64,000 bases of DNA from assembly GCF_003937915.1 (NCBI RefSeq), contig NZ_RHUM01000002.1, positions 422,962-486,961 on the forward strand, given 5' to 3'. Made by a program: the position numbers and the translations under genes. The DNA comes from Erwinia sp. 198 (lineage in GTDB: Bacteria > Pseudomonadota > Gammaproteobacteria > Enterobacterales > Enterobacteriaceae). Shown one piece after another: positions 8,276 through 18,788 of this stretch. Position 1 is the first letter of the stretch. Each line of letters begins with the position of its first letter. The notes under the pieces were generated by a model. It searched no databases and was not told the origin of the DNA. It saw only the letters and a list, made by a program, of their open reading frames with translations.

Positions 8276-8938
8276 ATGTTACGCGTAATAGATACCGAAA
8301 CCTGTGGCTTGCAGGGCGGCGTAGTGGAAGTCGCCTCCGTTGACGTTATCGACGGCAGGATCGTGAACCCTATGAGCGATCTGATCAGTCCGGATCGCCC
8401 CATCAGCCGTCAGGCTATGGCCATCCACCGTATCACCGAAGCGATGGTGCTGGGCAAGCCCACCATTGAAGAAGCGATTGGCCGCTATCATGGCAGCCCT
8501 TACTACGTTGCTCACAATGCCAGTTTTGACCGTCGGATGCTGCCGGAAATGCCGGGCGAATGGATTTGTACCATGACGCTGGCAAGAGGCCTGTGGCCCG
8601 GAAAAAAATACGGTAACCAGGCGCTGCGTGAAGCTTTACAGCTGGACGTGACGCCGCCGGCGGATCTTCACGCTCACCGGGCACTATACGACTGCTACGT
8701 TACGGCGGCCTTGCTGATCCGTATTATGGAATTTTCCGGCTGGGATGCACCGGAAATGGTGCGCCGGATGCAGGTTCGTGGCTCCAGCGCCACCTTCCCG
8801 TTCGGCAAATATCGCGGTAGTCGTATTGATGATGTGGTAAAGCGCGATCCGGGATACCTGAAATGGATGCTAAAAAATATCCCGGATCTGAAACCCGATC
8901 TGAAAAGCGCGATGGAACGGGCTCTGTCGGCGGATTAA
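8276..8938 (+). CDS. exoX: Exodeoxyribonuclease X
   Basis: 220 residues. DEDDh exonuclease motifs appear in order: ExoI VIDTET at residues 5-10, Exo[13 protein letters not shown], and Exo[15 protein letters not shown] with the H and D. ExoX is a distributive 3'-5' DNA exonuclease used in mismatch repair and recombination. The C-terminus contains a FPFGKYRG...DPGYLKWML segment as in E. coli ExoX. Its stop codon overlaps that of the convergent ptrB by four bases. Confidence 0.95.
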   Translation: MLRVIDTETCGLQGGVVEVASVDVIDGRIVNPMSDLISPDRPISRQAMAIHRITEAMVLGKPTIEEAIGRYHGSPYYVAHNASFDRRMLPEMPGEWICTMTLARGLWPGKKYGNQALREALQLDVTPPADLHAHRALYDCYVTAALLIRIMEFSGWDAPEMVRRMQVRGSSATFPFGKYRGSRIDDVVKRDPGYLKWMLKNIPDLKPDLKSAMERALSAD

Positions 8939-11001
8939 CGAGCGCTGGCGGCGCTTAGCGTCTCCTGCGCCAGGCCTATCAGGAAAGCGTATTCCAGCGC
9001 AACGCCCTCATAAGATTTAAAACGGCCTGATTTACCGCCGTGCCCCGCATCCATATCGGTACAAAGCAGCAGCAGATTATCGTCCGTTTTAAACTCACGC
9101 AGCTTAGCGACCCATTTCGCCGGTTCCCAATACTGAACCTGGGAATCATGCAGCCCGGTGGTCACCAACATATGTGGATACTGCTGCGCGGTGACGCAGT
9201 CATAAGGGCTGTACTGATGCATATAGCGATAGTACCGCTCGTCCGCCGGATTGCCCCACTCATCATACTCTCCCGTGGTCAACGGAATAGATTCGTCCAG
9301 CATCGTGGTGACCACATCCACAAACGGCACCTGCGCCACCACGCCGTGAAAGCGCGTCGGCGCCATATTGATAACTGCGCCCATCAACAGGCCGCCAGCG
9401 CTACCGCCCATGGCATAGAGTTTTTCCGGGTCACCATAGCCTTTTTCCACCAGCGTATTGGTCACGTCGATAAAATCATGGAAGGTATTAAGCTTGTTCA
9501 GCAATTTGCCATCTTCATACCACTGCTGACCCAGCTCGCCGCCGCCGCGAATGTGCGCCAGCGCAAAGACAAAGCCACGATCCAACAGGCTCAGGCGACT
9601 GGAGCTGAAGTCCGCATCCATACAGCTGCCGTAAGAGCCATAGCCGTAAACCAGCATCGGGCTTTTACCCGGTCGATAATGCTGACGGTGATAAACCAGC
9701 GAAACGGGCACTTCCACGCCGTCACGGGCCTTGATCCAGTGGTGTTCGCTGCGGTAGTCGTTGGCGTCAAAACCTTTAACCTCCGTCTGCTTGAGGATTT
9801 TCCGCTCGCCGCTATCCATATCCAGCTCGAACAGCGTGTCCGGCGTGGTCATCGAGGAATAGCCATAGCGCAGCTTGCTGGTGTTTGCCGTGGGATTGAC
9901 GGAAAGCCAGGTGACGTAGGCCGGGTCGTCAAAAGCGATACCGTAATCTTCTCCGCTCTGCCAGTTAATCTGCCGCAGGCTGGTCAGGCCGCGCTGACGT
10001 TCCTCCACCACCAGCCAGTCGCGAAACAGCGCAAAATCCTCCAGCATAACGTGCTCGCGCGGCGCAATCAGCGTTTGCCATTTTTCCTCTTTTACGTGAT
10101 CGGTGAGATACAGGCCAAAATTTTTGCCTTCGCGGTTGGATCGCACGTAAAAATGGTGATCGTGATGATCCAGGCTGTATTCGTGATCCTTGCGGCGCGG
10201 GCAGAATATTTGCGGCTGTGCATCGGCAAACTCGGCGTCCAGCAGTCGGATCTCGCTGGTAGTGGTGCTATTGAGCACAATCAGAATAAAGTGCTCGGAC
10301 ATCGTTTTATGCAGGCTGACGTAAAAGGTCTCATCCTGCTCTTCATAGACCAGTTCGTCATCCCGCTGTGGCGTGCCCAGCCGGTGACGCCATACCTGCC
10401 AGGGCAGCAGCGTCTGTTTGTCCTTCAGCACATAGTAAAAAGTGCGGCTGTCGCTGGCCCAGACGAAGCTGGAAGAAACGTGATCCAGCACCTCCGGATA
10501 CCAGTTGCCGGTTTTAAGGTTGCGGAAGCGGATGCCGTACTGACGACGCGACAGAAAATCCTCCGCCAGCGCCATCACTTCATTGTTGGGGCTGATGCCG
10601 AGGCCGCCCAGCGTATAAAACTCGCTGTGGGCGGCGCGCTGGTTGCCGTCAACAAGCACCTCCCACTCTTCGGGCGTGGCGGTCTCTTCCGGCTGACGGG
10701 TGTAGACGGCATATTCGTTGCCCTCATCGTAGCGCCGCTGATAGCGATAGCCGTTTTTGACGTAGGGAACCGAACTGTCGCGCTGCGGCACGCGATCGAC
10801 CATCTCTTTCAGTAATTTTTCCTGCAGCGCCTGCTGCGTCTGCATTACGGCCTGCCCGTAATCGTTTTCCGCGTGCAGATAGTCCAGCACGGCCGTATCT
10901 TCACGCTTGTCATCACGCAGCCAATAGTAATTGTCGATGCGCGTCTCGCCGTGCGCGCTCATCTCGTGAGGTATTTTTTTAGCGACTGGTGGTTTTATCA
11001 T
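8935..11001 (-). CDS. ptrB: Oligopeptidase B (S9A serine peptidase)
   Basis: 688 residues (E. coli 686). N-terminal beta-propeller region followed by an alpha/beta-hydrolase domain with nucleophile Ser in [10 protein letters not shown] and the catalytic His in [10 protein letters not shown] near the C-terminus; YGYGSYG forms the oxyanion region. It cleaves short peptides after Arg and Lys in the cytoplasm. Convergent with exoX. The long plus-strand frame running opposite it is a shadow of its GC-rich codons. Confidence 0.96.
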   Translation of the reverse strand: MIKPPVAKKIPHEMSAHGETRIDNYYWLRDDKREDTAVLDYLHAENDYGQAVMQTQQALQEKLLKEMVDRVPQRDSSVPYVKNGYRYQRRYDEGNEYAVYTRQPEETATPEEWEVLVDGNQRAAHSEFYTLGGLGISPNNEVMALAEDFLSRRQYGIRFRNLKTGNWYPEVLDHVSSSFVWASDSRTFYYVLKDKQTLLPWQVWRHRLGTPQRDDELVYEEQDETFYVSLHKTMSEHFILIVLNSTTTSEIRLLDAEFADAQPQIFCPRRKDHEYSLDHHDHHFYVRSNREGKNFGLYLTDHVKEEKWQTLIAPREHVMLEDFALFRDWLVVEERQRGLTSLRQINWQSGEDYGIAFDDPAYVTWLSVNPTANTSKLRYGYSSMTTPDTLFELDMDSGERKILKQTEVKGFDANDYRSEHHWIKARDGVEVPVSLVYHRQHYRPGKSPMLVYGYGSYGSCMDADFSSSRLSLLDRGFVFALAHIRGGGELGQQWYEDGKLLNKLNTFHDFIDVTNTLVEKGYGDPEKLYAMGGSAGGLLMGAVINMAPTRFHGVVAQVPFVDVVTTMLDESIPLTTGEYDEWGNPADERYYRYMHQYSPYDCVTAQQYPHMLVTTGLHDSQVQYWEPAKWVAKLREFKTDDNLLLLCTDMDAGHGGKSGRFKSYEGVALEYAFLIGLAQETLSAASAR

Positions 11002-11096
11002 TTGCTGCCCCGCTGAATCAGTTATACAGAGTAAGGGTGGCAGCTACGGCGATGATTGCCAAGCGCAGCGCGTTGATAAGAGTTGATAAACAACGT

Positions 11097-11133
11097 TAAA
11101 AAAGCTTTCCGGGCCGGGAAAGGCGCCCGGAAA
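11097..11133 (-). terminator. Terminator after yebE
   Basis: A TTTCCGGGC / GCCCGGAAA stem (11106-11114 and 11125-11133) followed on the minus strand by GCTTTTTTAA, directly downstream of the yebE stop. Confidence 0.8.
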
Positions 11134-11136
11134 TAG

Positions 11137-11781
11137 TCAGGCGATCAGCTTTTGCTTCTCCAGCCGGATATCTTTCGCCATGCTCTCACGAACGTCCTGC
11201 GGAATTTTTAGCTCGTCGCCCAGCGCCTGCAGATAGCTGCGCTCCATAAAGTGATCGACATCAATGACAAGATTGCTGAGGAAGTAGAGTTCCAGCGCTT
11301 CCTCTTCGTTTTTGACATCCTGCGCCAGCATTTTAGGATCCAGCGGCATATCGATAGCGCGCTGCAACAGCTGCTCGCCTTCCGCGCCCAGCCCCGCCTG
11401 ATGAATATGCTCATTGATGGCCTTACGTTCCTCGCCGTCAATATGCCCGTCGCTTTTTGCCGCAAAAACCAGCGCCTGTACCAGCCGCTCCGCGCGTCTG
11501 TCCACCGCGGTGGCCTGCTGCCCAAACTGCGGCTCTTCACGATGCGTTTCGCTGACGCGCTGTTTGTACTTGTTCCAGAGCAGCGCGCCCGCCGCCGCGC
11601 TGCCGCCAATAATCAGCGCGTTTTTACCATATTTGCTCAGCAGGTTACGGGAAGATTTATTGGCGATCAGCAGCCCGGCCAGGCCGCCTAAAGCGCCCGG
11701 CGCCAGCATTTTACTCAGCCCCTCGCCGCCGCCCTTGCCTTTCCCTAATACGGTTTGAATTTGTTGCAGCCAGTTAGTCAT
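11137..11781 (-). CDS. yebE: YebE, DUF533 TerB-like inner membrane protein
   Basis: 214 residues. An N-terminal Gly-rich segment and a hydrophobic helix (around residues 50-68, ALIIGGSAAAGALLW) are followed by a soluble helical DUF533/TerB-like domain with acidic motifs such as KSDGHIDGEER. E. coli YebE belongs to the Cpx envelope stress regulon, but its molecular role is unknown. Same neighbour (ptrB) as in E. coli. I could not find a convincing CpxR box upstream. Confidence 0.9.
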   Translation of the reverse strand: MTNWLQQIQTVLGKGKGGGEGLSKMLAPGALGGLAGLLIANKSSRNLLSKYGKNALIIGGSAAAGALLWNKYKQRVSETHREEPQFGQQATAVDRRAERLVQALVFAAKSDGHIDGEERKAINEHIHQAGLGAEGEQLLQRAIDMPLDPKMLAQDVKNEEEALELYFLSNLVIDVDHFMERSYLQALGDELKIPQDVRESMAKDIRLEKQKLIA

Positions 11782-11989
11782 ATGCTTTCCTTATTGTAAA
11801 AAAACCAGCATAAAGCGGCTAACGTCAGGAAGCGTCAAGTCAGGCAAAGCCTGGAAAACCTTTAGCCCGCCGATGAAACTGGCGAATCGGCACAGGTCGC
11901 TATACTTGTCAGCAGGCGAGAGTCAAAAGGTCAGACCGTTTACCGGCTCTCTGTCCATTTTTTTGCTATATGGCTTTAAGGGGAACAGG

Positions 11990-12820
11990 ATGCGTTTTCA
12001 ACATAATCCACTTTTTATTAATACGGTTTTACTGAGCGGCACAACGGAAGAGAAAATTATCGCCGCCGCTCAGGCTGGCTTCAGCCAGCTGGAATTGCGG
12101 CGGCAGGATATGGACTCGGCTGAAGGTACACCTCAGGCTGTGGCCAGCCTGCTCGGGGAACAGCGGCTCGCCCTGACGGATTACCAGGTGCTGCTGGATT
12201 TTGACGGCGCACCGGACCATCAACGCGAGGAAAAGCGTCGCGACGCGCTGAAAATGATGGAGACAGCGGCGGTGCTGGGTGCCACCACCCTGCTGACGCC
12301 GGCCTCTACGCAAAAAGAATGTATCGCCGGGCGTGAAGAAGAAGATATTCGCTGGCTGGCGCAGGAAGCGGGAAAGCGTGGGCTGCGGGTCGCCTTTGAG
12401 GCGATGGCATGGAGCACCCATATCAATACCACGGCCGCCGCCTGGCAGCTGGTACAGCGTATTAACGAGCCTAATCTGGGCCTGGTCGTGGATGCCTTCC
12501 ATATTTTTGTACGCAACCGCACCGTGGCCGACTTAAACGGCATCCCGATGGACAAAATTTTCCTGGTACAGCTGTCCGATTTAGCCACGCTGCCTTCCGG
12601 CAGCGAACTGGTGGAAACGGCAAGGCACCATCGGCTGCTGCCGGGCCAGGGCAACTTCCCGCTCTATACGCTGCTGGACTATCTGGAAGCGGAAGGCTAC
12701 AGCGGGCCGGTTGGGCTGGAAGTCTTTAATGATGAGATTAAACAGCGCTCGCCTTCAGATGCGGCGAAAGAAGCCATGCACGCGCTGAAACGCTGCTGTG
12801 CGCAGGCGACAATCGCCTGA
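11990..12820 (+). CDS. Sugar phosphate isomerase/epimerase-like TIM barrel protein
   Basis: 276 residues from the ATG at 11990, preceded by AAGGGGAACAGG; the open frame extends upstream to 11873 but lacks a better start. It has the xylose isomerase-like TIM barrel layout with metal-ligand acids in VAFEAMAWS, LVVDAFHIF and the C-terminal GLEVFND. Family members isomerise or dehydrate sugars, inosose or hydroxypyruvate; the substrate is unknown. E. coli has yebF at this position instead. It stands alone, opposite to yebE and yebG. Confidence 0.8.
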   Translation: MRFQHNPLFINTVLLSGTTEEKIIAAAQAGFSQLELRRQDMDSAEGTPQAVASLLGEQRLALTDYQVLLDFDGAPDHQREEKRRDALKMMETAAVLGATTLLTPASTQKECIAGREEEDIRWLAQEAGKRGLRVAFEAMAWSTHINTTAAAWQLVQRINEPNLGLVVDAFHIFVRNRTVADLNGIPMDKIFLVQLSDLATLPSGSELVETARHHRLLPGQGNFPLYTLLDYLEAEGYSGPVGLEVFNDEIKQRSPSDAAKEAMHALKRCCAQATIA

Positions 12821-12863
12821 ACCTGAAAAGGCCGTGCCCTGTAAAACACCAGATGTAAAGAAA

Positions 12864-12890
12864 CAGCCTGTCCGGGGACAGGCTGCTTTG
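12864..12890 (+). terminator. Hairpin after the TIM barrel gene
   Basis: CAGCCTGTCC / GGACAGGCTG inverted repeat (12864-12873, 12876-12885) with only a short T-run. A weak intrinsic terminator at best. Confidence 0.45.
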
Positions 12891-12972
12891 ATAAAGAGCT
12901 CTGATCAGGGCATCTGGTAGCGTCAGGGCTGGCGAACCGGACACAACGTCACACGCTACAAACGAGACCGCC

Positions 12973-13317
12973 TCAGGCTGCTTTAATGCGTCCCGCTTTT
13001 GGTTTCTTCTCTTCCGCATCGGCATCGGCGTCCTCAGCGGTTAACGCGGCGACTGACGCAACGGGACGGGAGGACTCCGCTTCCGGCATTTTGCTGGTAC
13101 GCAGGATATGCTGCACGGCGTCTTTGTTTTCCGACAGGAACATGCCCAGCGCCTCACGCTGATTTTCATCCATATCCAATGGCGCCGCGCTCAGCCAGTC
13201 GCAGAACACTTCGGCCATATCCAGCATTTTGTCATAAGCGTCGGCTTCTTTCTTACTGGCGAAAGTCATCTTTTCCTCACCTTTCCTGACGACAACATAT
13301 TTGATTTCAACAGCCAT
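12973..13317 (-). CDS. yebG: YebG, SOS-induced protein of unknown mechanism
   Basis: 114 residues from the ATG at 13317 (MAVEIKYVVVRKGEEKMTF); upstream in-frame codons overlap the LexA box, so the longer frame was rejected. E. coli YebG has 96 residues; the difference lies in an Ala/Glu/Asp-rich C-terminal tail ending KPKAGRIKAA. In E. coli yebG is induced by DNA damage through LexA and by cAMP. The LexA box 17 bases upstream supports the same control here. Confidence 0.93.
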   Translation of the reverse strand: MAVEIKYVVVRKGEEKMTFASKKEADAYDKMLDMAEVFCDWLSAAPLDMDENQREALGMFLSENKDAVQHILRTSKMPEAESSRPVASVAALTAEDADADAEEKKPKAGRIKAA

Positions 13318-13333
13318 AGTGTCCACCTCGTTT

Positions 13334-13353
13334 AACTGTATTTTTATACAGTA
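13334..13353 (-). promoter_or_regulatory. LexA (SOS) box of yebG
   Basis: Minus strand TACTGTATAAAAATACAGTT: CTG-N10-CAG core with an AT-rich spacer, close to the SOS consensus and to the known E. coli yebG operator. Confidence 0.93.
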
Positions 13354-13396
13354 TATCAGGCCGGAAATTTTTCTCAAGCCCGGAAATCGGATGAAG

Positions 13397-13412
13397 ACGC
13401 AATCGTTTTCTT
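13397..13412 (+). promoter_or_regulatory. PurR operator of purT
   Basis: ACGCAATCGTTTTCTT matches the PurR consensus (ACGCAAACGTTTTCNT) at nearly every position and lies 44 bases before the purT start, as in the E. coli purine regulon. Confidence 0.88.
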
Positions 13413-13455
13413 TTATACTGCGCCCGCGTTTTTTCCTCTAATCAGGTAGAGATTT

Positions 13456-14634
13456 ATGACAACTCTTGGTACTGCGCTGCGTCCTGCGGCAACGCGTGTA
13501 ATGCTGCTTGGCTCAGGCGAGCTGGGTAAAGAAGTGGCGCTGGAATGTCAGCGCCTGGGCGTTGAAGTCATTGCGGTGGATCGCTATGCCGATGCGCCGG
13601 CAATGCATGTCGCCCATCGCAGTCACGTAATCAACATGCTGGATGGCGAGGTGCTAAAAGCGCTGGTGACGCAGGAAAGGCCAGACTATATCGTGCCGGA
13701 AATCGAAGCTATTGCTACCGATATGTTGATTGAGCTGGAAAAACAGGGGCAGCGCGTGGTGCCGACGGCTCGCGCCGCTCGTCTGACCATGAACCGCGAA
13801 GGTATTCGCCGCCTCGCCGCAGAAGAGCTGGCGCTGCCGACCTCTGCTTATCGCTTTGCCGACAGCGAGGCGGACTTTAATCAGGCCGCGCAGGAAATTG
13901 GCTTCCCCTGCATTGTGAAGCCGGTCATGAGTTCTTCCGGCAAGGGGCAGAGTTTTATCCGCGAGGCCGCTGAGCTTGCAGCCGCATGGGAATATGCCCA
14001 ACAGGGCGGACGCGCGGGTGCGGGCCGGGCGATCGTGGAAGGTGTAGTGAAGTTCGATTTTGAGATCACCCTGCTGACCGTCAGCGCTGCGGACGGTATT
14101 CACTTCTGTGCGCCGATTGGCCACCGTCAGGAAGATGGCGACTACCGCGAATCCTGGCAGCCGCAGCAGATGAGCGAGCTGGCTTTACAACGCGCTCAGC
14201 AGATTGCCGAGAAAGTGGTTACCGCGCTTGGCGGACACGGGCTGTTTGGTGTGGAGCTATTCGTCTGTGGTGATGAAGTGGTGTTCAGCGAGGTTTCTCC
14301 TCGTCCGCACGACACCGGCATGGTAACGCTGATTTCTCAGGATCTGTCGGAGTTTGCGCTGCATGTCCGTGCTTTTCTTGGCCTACCCGTCGGCGGCATT
14401 CGCCAGTACGGCCCGGCGGCCTCGGCGGTGATCCTGCCGGAACTGAGCAGCGATAACGTGCAGTTCGCTAATCTGGATAGGGTACTGGGCGCGGGTTTGC
14501 AGCTTCGTCTGTTCGGCAAGCCGGAAGTTCAGGGCAAACGACGCATGGGCGTTGCGCTGGCAACCGGTGACGATATTGACGAGGCCGTGCAGCGCGCTGT
14601 CGCCTGCGCCGCTGGTGTAAAAGTCAGCGGTTGA
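13456..14634 (+). CDS. purT: Formate-dependent phosphoribosylglycinamide formyltransferase 2
   Basis: 392 residues (E. coli 392). ATP-grasp enzyme: nucleotide/GAR-binding N-terminus ([40 protein letters not shown]), ATP-grasp core with [16 protein letters not shown], and metal-binding [15 protein letters not shown]. It makes formyl-GAR from GAR, formate and ATP in purine synthesis, an alternative to PurN. The PurR box upstream indicates purine repression. Confidence 0.97.
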   Translation: MTTLGTALRPAATRVMLLGSGELGKEVALECQRLGVEVIAVDRYADAPAMHVAHRSHVINMLDGEVLKALVTQERPDYIVPEIEAIATDMLIELEKQGQRVVPTARAARLTMNREGIRRLAAEELALPTSAYRFADSEADFNQAAQEIGFPCIVKPVMSSSGKGQSFIREAAELAAAWEYAQQGGRAGAGRAIVEGVVKFDFEITLLTVSAADGIHFCAPIGHRQEDGDYRESWQPQQMSELALQRAQQIAEKVVTALGGHGLFGVELFVCGDEVVFSEVSPRPHDTGMVTLISQDLSEFALHVRAFLGLPVGGIRQYGPAASAVILPELSSDNVQFANLDRVLGAGLQLRLFGKPEVQGKRRMGVALATGDDIDEAVQRAVACAAGVKVSG

Positions 14635-14685
14635 CGCTGTCCCGCTTCTGCAAAGCTGGCGGCCGACGCTGTACCCGGCGCAGCA

Positions 14686-14712
14686 AAAAGGATGGCCGCC
14701 AGCCATCCTTTT
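14686..14712. terminator. Bidirectional terminator between purT and eda
   Basis: AAAAGGATGG / CCATCCTTTT inverted repeat with A-run and T-run flanks, between the convergent genes purT and eda. Confidence 0.8.
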
Positions 14713-14734
14713 CAGTTTTACGCCCTGAACGGCA

Positions 14735-15373
14735 TTAGCGCGCGCCTGCTACCGCCTCTTTAGCCAGCTGCGTAATGCGATCGTAATCCCCTGCTTCCAG
14801 CGCATCCGTCGGCACCAGCCACGAACCGCCGATGCACAGTACGCTTTTCAGCGCCAGATAGTCCCGGTAGTTGGCCGGAGAGATGCCGCCGGTCGGACAA
14901 AATCGAACCTGGGGGAAAGGCCCGCTGATGGCCTGGAGCGCTTTCACGCCGCCGCTGGCCTCCGCCGGAAAAAATTTAAACTCGCGCAGGCCATGATCCA
15001 TGCCGGCCATCAGCTCAGATACGGTGCTGATCCCCGGAATTAACGGGATTGGCCCTTCCACGGCAGCCTGTAACAGCGGCTCGGTGATGCCGGGACTGAT
15101 AACAAATTTCGCGCCCGCCTGGGTCACTTCCCGCAGCTGCTGCACGTTCAGCACCGTGCCCGCGCCGACGATGGCTTCAGGCACTTCTGCGATCATCGCT
15201 TTTATCGCATCCATTGCGCAGGCCGTTCTCAAAGTTACTTCAAGCACTTTCACCCCGCCCGCGACCAGCGCTTTCGCCATCGGCACCGCATGTTCCAGCT
15301 TGTTGACTACGATGACCGGTACGACCGGCCCGGTGGTAAGAATTTGTTCAGCGCTTGTTTTCCAGTTACTCAT
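14735..15373 (-). CDS. eda: KDPG/KHG aldolase
   Basis: 212 residues from the ATG at 15373 ([12 protein letters not shown]), matching E. coli Eda (213); the frame extends 90 bases upstream without support. The Schiff-base Lys lies in [14 protein letters not shown], with Glu in LEVTLRT and the PGISTVSE phosphate-binding region. It splits 2-keto-3-deoxy-6-phosphogluconate to pyruvate and glyceraldehyde 3-phosphate. In E. coli edd lies between zwf and eda; here only 207 bases separate eda from zwf and edd is absent, so Eda probably serves hexuronate breakdown and glyoxylate/oxaloacetate side reactions unless edd is elsewhere. Confidence 0.96.
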   Translation of the reverse strand: MSNWKTSAEQILTTGPVVPVIVVNKLEHAVPMAKALVAGGVKVLEVTLRTACAMDAIKAMIAEVPEAIVGAGTVLNVQQLREVTQAGAKFVISPGITEPLLQAAVEGPIPLIPGISTVSELMAGMDHGLREFKFFPAEASGGVKALQAISGPFPQVRFCPTGGISPANYRDYLALKSVLCIGGSWLVPTDALEAGDYDRITQLAKEAVAGAR

Positions 15374-15546
15374 CGTCCTGCTTCTCCTGTCAGGCCTGCC
15401 TGCTTCAACAAGGCGGGCAAAAACGACGCGCGCGGCGTCCGAAAAGTGATCGTCTGCTACCATACAGGATTATGAGCGGGCGCGTCCATGTGCCAAAGAT
15501 ATTTTTGAAACTGCGGTTCAATTTCTTCCAGGCCGGCGACAGGCGT

Positions 15547-15570
15547 AAAAAAACCCGCCGAAGCGGGTTA
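15547..15570 (-). terminator. Terminator after zwf
   Basis: AACCCGC-TTCG-GCGGGTT hairpin on the minus strand followed by a T-run, just downstream of the zwf stop. It separates zwf from eda. Confidence 0.85.
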
Positions 15571-15580
15571 ATCGAGCATT

Positions 15581-17056
15581 TTATTCAAACTCGTTCCAGG
15601 AACGGCCGTCGCGGGTAATCATCGCGACTGAGGCAACCGGTCCCCAGGTGCCGGCCTGATACGGTTTAGGCGCTTCGTTATCCGCCGCCCAGGCTTCCAT
15701 GATGGAATCCACCCACTTCCAGGCCTCTTCCACTTCGTCGCGACGCACAAACAGCGCCTGGATGCCGCGCATCGTCTCCAGTAACAGACGCTCGTAGGCG
15801 TCGGCCAGGTGCGACTGGTTAAAGGTTTCCGAGAAGCTCAGATCCAGCTTGGTAGTTTGCAGATTGTGCTTGTGATCCAGCCCCGGTACTTTATTCAGGA
15901 TCTGGATATCCACCCCTTCATCCGGCTGCAGACGAATGGTCAGCTTGTTCTGCGGCAGTTCCTGCCAGGAATCTTTAAACAGATTCAGCGCCGGGTTTTT
16001 AAAATAAACCACTACTTCAGAACACTTGGTCGGCAGACGCTTGCCGGTACGCAGGTAGAACGGCACGCCAGCCCAGCGCCAGTCGTCGATATCGACACGA
16101 ATAGAGACGAAGGTTTCGGTATTGCTGGATTTGTTGGCGTCCTCTTCCTCAAGATAGCCAGGGACTTTTTTGCCCTGTACAAAGCCGGAGGTGTACTGTC
16201 CGCGCACGGTTTTATCGCGCACGTTAGTGTGGTCGATACGACGCAGCGAGCGCAGCACTTTGACTTTCTCATCGCGGATACGGTCAGCGGTCAGATCGGC
16301 CGGCGGCGACATCGCAATCATGGTCAGAACCTGTAACAGGTGGTTCTGGATCATATCGCGCATCTGGCCCGCTTTATCGAAGTAACCCCAGCGCCCTTCG
16401 ATACCTACCTCTTCCGCCACGGTAATCTGCACGTGATCGATAGTGCGGTTATCCCAGTTAGAGGCAAACAGCGAGTTGGCGAAGCGCAGCGCCAGCAGGT
16501 TCAGCACCGTCTCTTTTCCCAGATAATGGTCGATACGGAAAACCTGGTTCTCTTCGAAGTATTCACCCACCTGATCGTTAATTTCGCGCGAGGTTTCCAG
16601 CGAGGTGCCCAGCGGCTTCTCCATCACGACGCGTGCAGGCTGCGCGTTCAGTTTAGCGGAGCCCAGACCTTTACAGATGGCGCCGAACGTTCCCGGCGGC
16701 ATAGCAAAATAGTTAATGGTGACGCGCTTTTTCTGATCAAGCATTTTGCCCAGTTTGGTAAAGTGGGCCGCGTCGTTAACGTCCAGATTACAGAAGTCGA
16801 GTCGGCTGCTCAGCTTATCCCAAAGCGCCTCGTCGATGGTTTCCTTCATAAAGGTTTCCAGCGCTTCACGAACGACTTTGGTATAAGCCGCTTTATCCCA
16901 TTCCGCGCGGCCCACGCCAATAATGCGCGACTCTTCGTGGATTTGTCCGGCTTTTTCCAGCTGGTACAGGGATGGCAACAGTTTCCGGCGTGCAAGATCG
17001 CCTTTGGCACCAAAAATCACCAGATCGCATGCCTGGGCTGTTTGTGTAACCGCCAT
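15581..17056 (-). CDS. zwf: Glucose-6-phosphate 1-dehydrogenase
   Basis: 491 residues (E. coli 491). N-terminal NADP-binding [19 protein letters not shown] and the active-site [14 protein letters not shown] are present. First step of the oxidative pentose phosphate pathway, supplying NADPH. In E. coli the neighbour upstream is the divergent repressor gene hexR; here that place is taken by the minus-strand biosynthetic block. Confidence 0.98.
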   Translation of the reverse strand: MAVTQTAQACDLVIFGAKGDLARRKLLPSLYQLEKAGQIHEESRIIGVGRAEWDKAAYTKVVREALETFMKETIDEALWDKLSSRLDFCNLDVNDAAHFTKLGKMLDQKKRVTINYFAMPPGTFGAICKGLGSAKLNAQPARVVMEKPLGTSLETSREINDQVGEYFEENQVFRIDHYLGKETVLNLLALRFANSLFASNWDNRTIDHVQITVAEEVGIEGRWGYFDKAGQMRDMIQNHLLQVLTMIAMSPPADLTADRIRDEKVKVLRSLRRIDHTNVRDKTVRGQYTSGFVQGKKVPGYLEEEDANKSSNTETFVSIRVDIDDWRWAGVPFYLRTGKRLPTKCSEVVVYFKNPALNLFKDSWQELPQNKLTIRLQPDEGVDIQILNKVPGLDHKHNLQTTKLDLSFSETFNQSHLADAYERLLLETMRGIQALFVRRDEVEEAWKWVDSIMEAWAADNEAPKPYQAGTWGPVASVAMITRDGRSWNEFE

Positions 17057-17546
17057 TCTATTCTCCTCGTTGCAGGATAAACCTGACCGGCGGATCCCAG
17101 CGCGGTCAGGTTTTTAATTTTCTTTCAATACAATGTACTGCTTTTGCCGGGTCGGCGTAAACCTGGCGACGCCCCGCCAGCACAGAGTAGCCAGTCTCAA
17201 GGCATTTTGCCGCCCAATACACAGGCAGTTTGTGCTTAAATTTCCCGCTTTCTTACTAAAGGTTCAGATCAGAAGCAGACGAGATATAACAAGGATAATC
17301 CGTTAAAATCAGCGAAAAGCAGCTTAAAGACAGGAAAATAATGTTTTTTAGCGCAGCAAAAAATCATCGATTTTGCCTTTAAAAGAAATCGACAAAACAG
17401 ATAGTAAAAAAGCACTTTGACTGTTTAAAGTTATTACAGAAGCTGCGCCGCTTTTTTCATAATCCGCGATGCAGCCGTATCCAGAACGTCGCGAAGAGAG
17501 CTAAACCTTCCCCTTGCAGAACGCAAGCATCAGCGATGGCAAAATA
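17057..17546. other. Intergenic region between zwf and the biosynthetic block
   Basis: 490 bases without a convincing gene. It must contain the zwf promoter near 17060-17200 (a CCTGACCG / CGGTCAGG hairpin lies at about 17081-17111). From about 17220 the sequence becomes AT-rich, marking the edge of the inserted block. I saw no hexR remnant, no repeat pair at the edges, no integrase and no tRNA. Confidence 0.6.
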
Positions 17547-18770
17547 TCAGCTCGCCTCTTTTGGCACCTGAGGGAAATATTTTTTATAGCCAAACTTTAG
17601 TCGTCCAACAAAAAGCAGGACTATGGTCAGGACAAACGAGAGCGCAAAGGCCAGTAAAATGATGTTCTGTAACGTTGTCTTTTCAGAGAGCAGGCTTACG
17701 GCCATGCCGCCTACCGGAATGGAAAGCAAATTCAACATGCCGACCACGCCGATTACCCTGGACAAAATTGCAGCAGGAATAATCGTGCTACGCATAATTC
17801 TGATATAAACGCTGAAGCCTCCGTCAAAGGCGCTTAGAAGCGCATAAAGCGCCACGTAAATATAATAATTATCTGCCAGTCCAAGAAACAGGCCGCTCAC
17901 TAATATGATTAATAGTGAAAGCTGCCCAATCAGCGTCACGCTGAAGCGAAGCGTCAACCGTGGAATAAGGTAAAAAAGCAGCACTGACGCTAAAGCCGCA
18001 ACGCTTTGCATCACGCCTAACGCTCCCGAGTCCAGCTTGAAATGCTTAAGGATAACGGCCGGAGAGATAGCTAAAACCACGCCATAAATGATATTGACAA
18101 TCCATGTCATCGTGCACAAATAAATAATTTTTTTATCTTCAAAAAGATAAACAAAGGCTGCCCGATTAGCGTGCAGGATATCCCGGATCTTAGTTACTCC
18201 AGCAGATTCAGGCGAAGCAATAGATAACGTTAAAAGGTTCGCGGCCGACAGCAAAAACAGCGCGGCCGAGATCAAAAGAATGCCATTTACGTCTGCGTGG
18301 CTAAAAATAACAATAGCGATAGCTGGCCCAAGGATCTGTGAAAATTGCTCTACCGTCTGTATCCGGGAATGCACCATGGCATACTCTTCACGTGGTACAT
18401 TGGCCGGTATAATGGACTCGATCGAGACAAAATTCAGGACGTAACACAAAGACATAACCGCCATCAGCGTGGTCAACGTGGCAAATATGCCGGTGATGTT
18501 AACCAGTAAAAAAGCAGCCGCCAGGGCCGCGCATCTGAACAAATCTAACGACAAAAATATTTTTTTGAAGTTTTTCCCCTGTAGTAAACTTCCGGCAATC
18601 GGAAAAAATAGCACTCGGGGTATCCACTCGATAACAAATGATAAAGCGGACAGGCTGGTAGAACCGGTTGATTTAAGAATAGCCAAAGGAACGGCGAACA
18701 TCAGAAACTGATCGCAAAGGGCGCCCAGTCCTCTACTAATGATGAATTTATGAAAATTGAAAGCGCCCAA
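17547..18770 (-). CDS. MFS exporter of the biosynthetic block
   Basis: 407 residues, about 12 hydrophobic helices, MFS_3/EntS-like layout (IEWIPRVLFFPIAGSLLQGK contains the family's loop 2-3 region). Likely exports the product of the neighbouring enzymes and may provide self-resistance, as BacE does in the bacilysin cluster. It is the last gene of the block, 18 bases after the ATP-grasp ligase gene, so the two are co-transcribed. Base composition is more AT-rich than the surrounding core genes, suggesting transfer. Confidence 0.85.
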   Translation of the reverse strand: MGAFNFHKFIISRGLGALCDQFLMFAVPLAILKSTGSTSLSALSFVIEWIPRVLFFPIAGSLLQGKNFKKIFLSLDLFRCAALAAAFLLVNITGIFATLTTLMAVMSLCYVLNFVSIESIIPANVPREEYAMVHSRIQTVEQFSQILGPAIAIVIFSHADVNGILLISAALFLLSAANLLTLSIASPESAGVTKIRDILHANRAAFVYLFEDKKIIYLCTMTWIVNIIYGVVLAISPAVILKHFKLDSGALGVMQSVAALASVLLFYLIPRLTLRFSVTLIGQLSLLIILVSGLFLGLADNYYIYVALYALLSAFDGGFSVYIRIMRSTIIPAAILSRVIGVVGMLNLLSIPVGGMAVSLLSEKTTLQNIILLAFALSFVLTIVLLFVGRLKFGYKKYFPQVPKEAS

Positions 18771-18788
18771 AACGGCTCCTTTACTCTG

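Noticed and set aside
9040..10815. 591-codon plus-strand open frame
   Set aside because: It runs opposite ptrB, whose motifs and length are unmistakable; the frame is a shadow of biased codon use with no recognisable protein.
17057..17546. Remnant of hexR beside zwf
   Set aside because: Neither strand gives a HexR-like helix-turn-helix or SIS-domain sequence; only short AT-rich frames are present.
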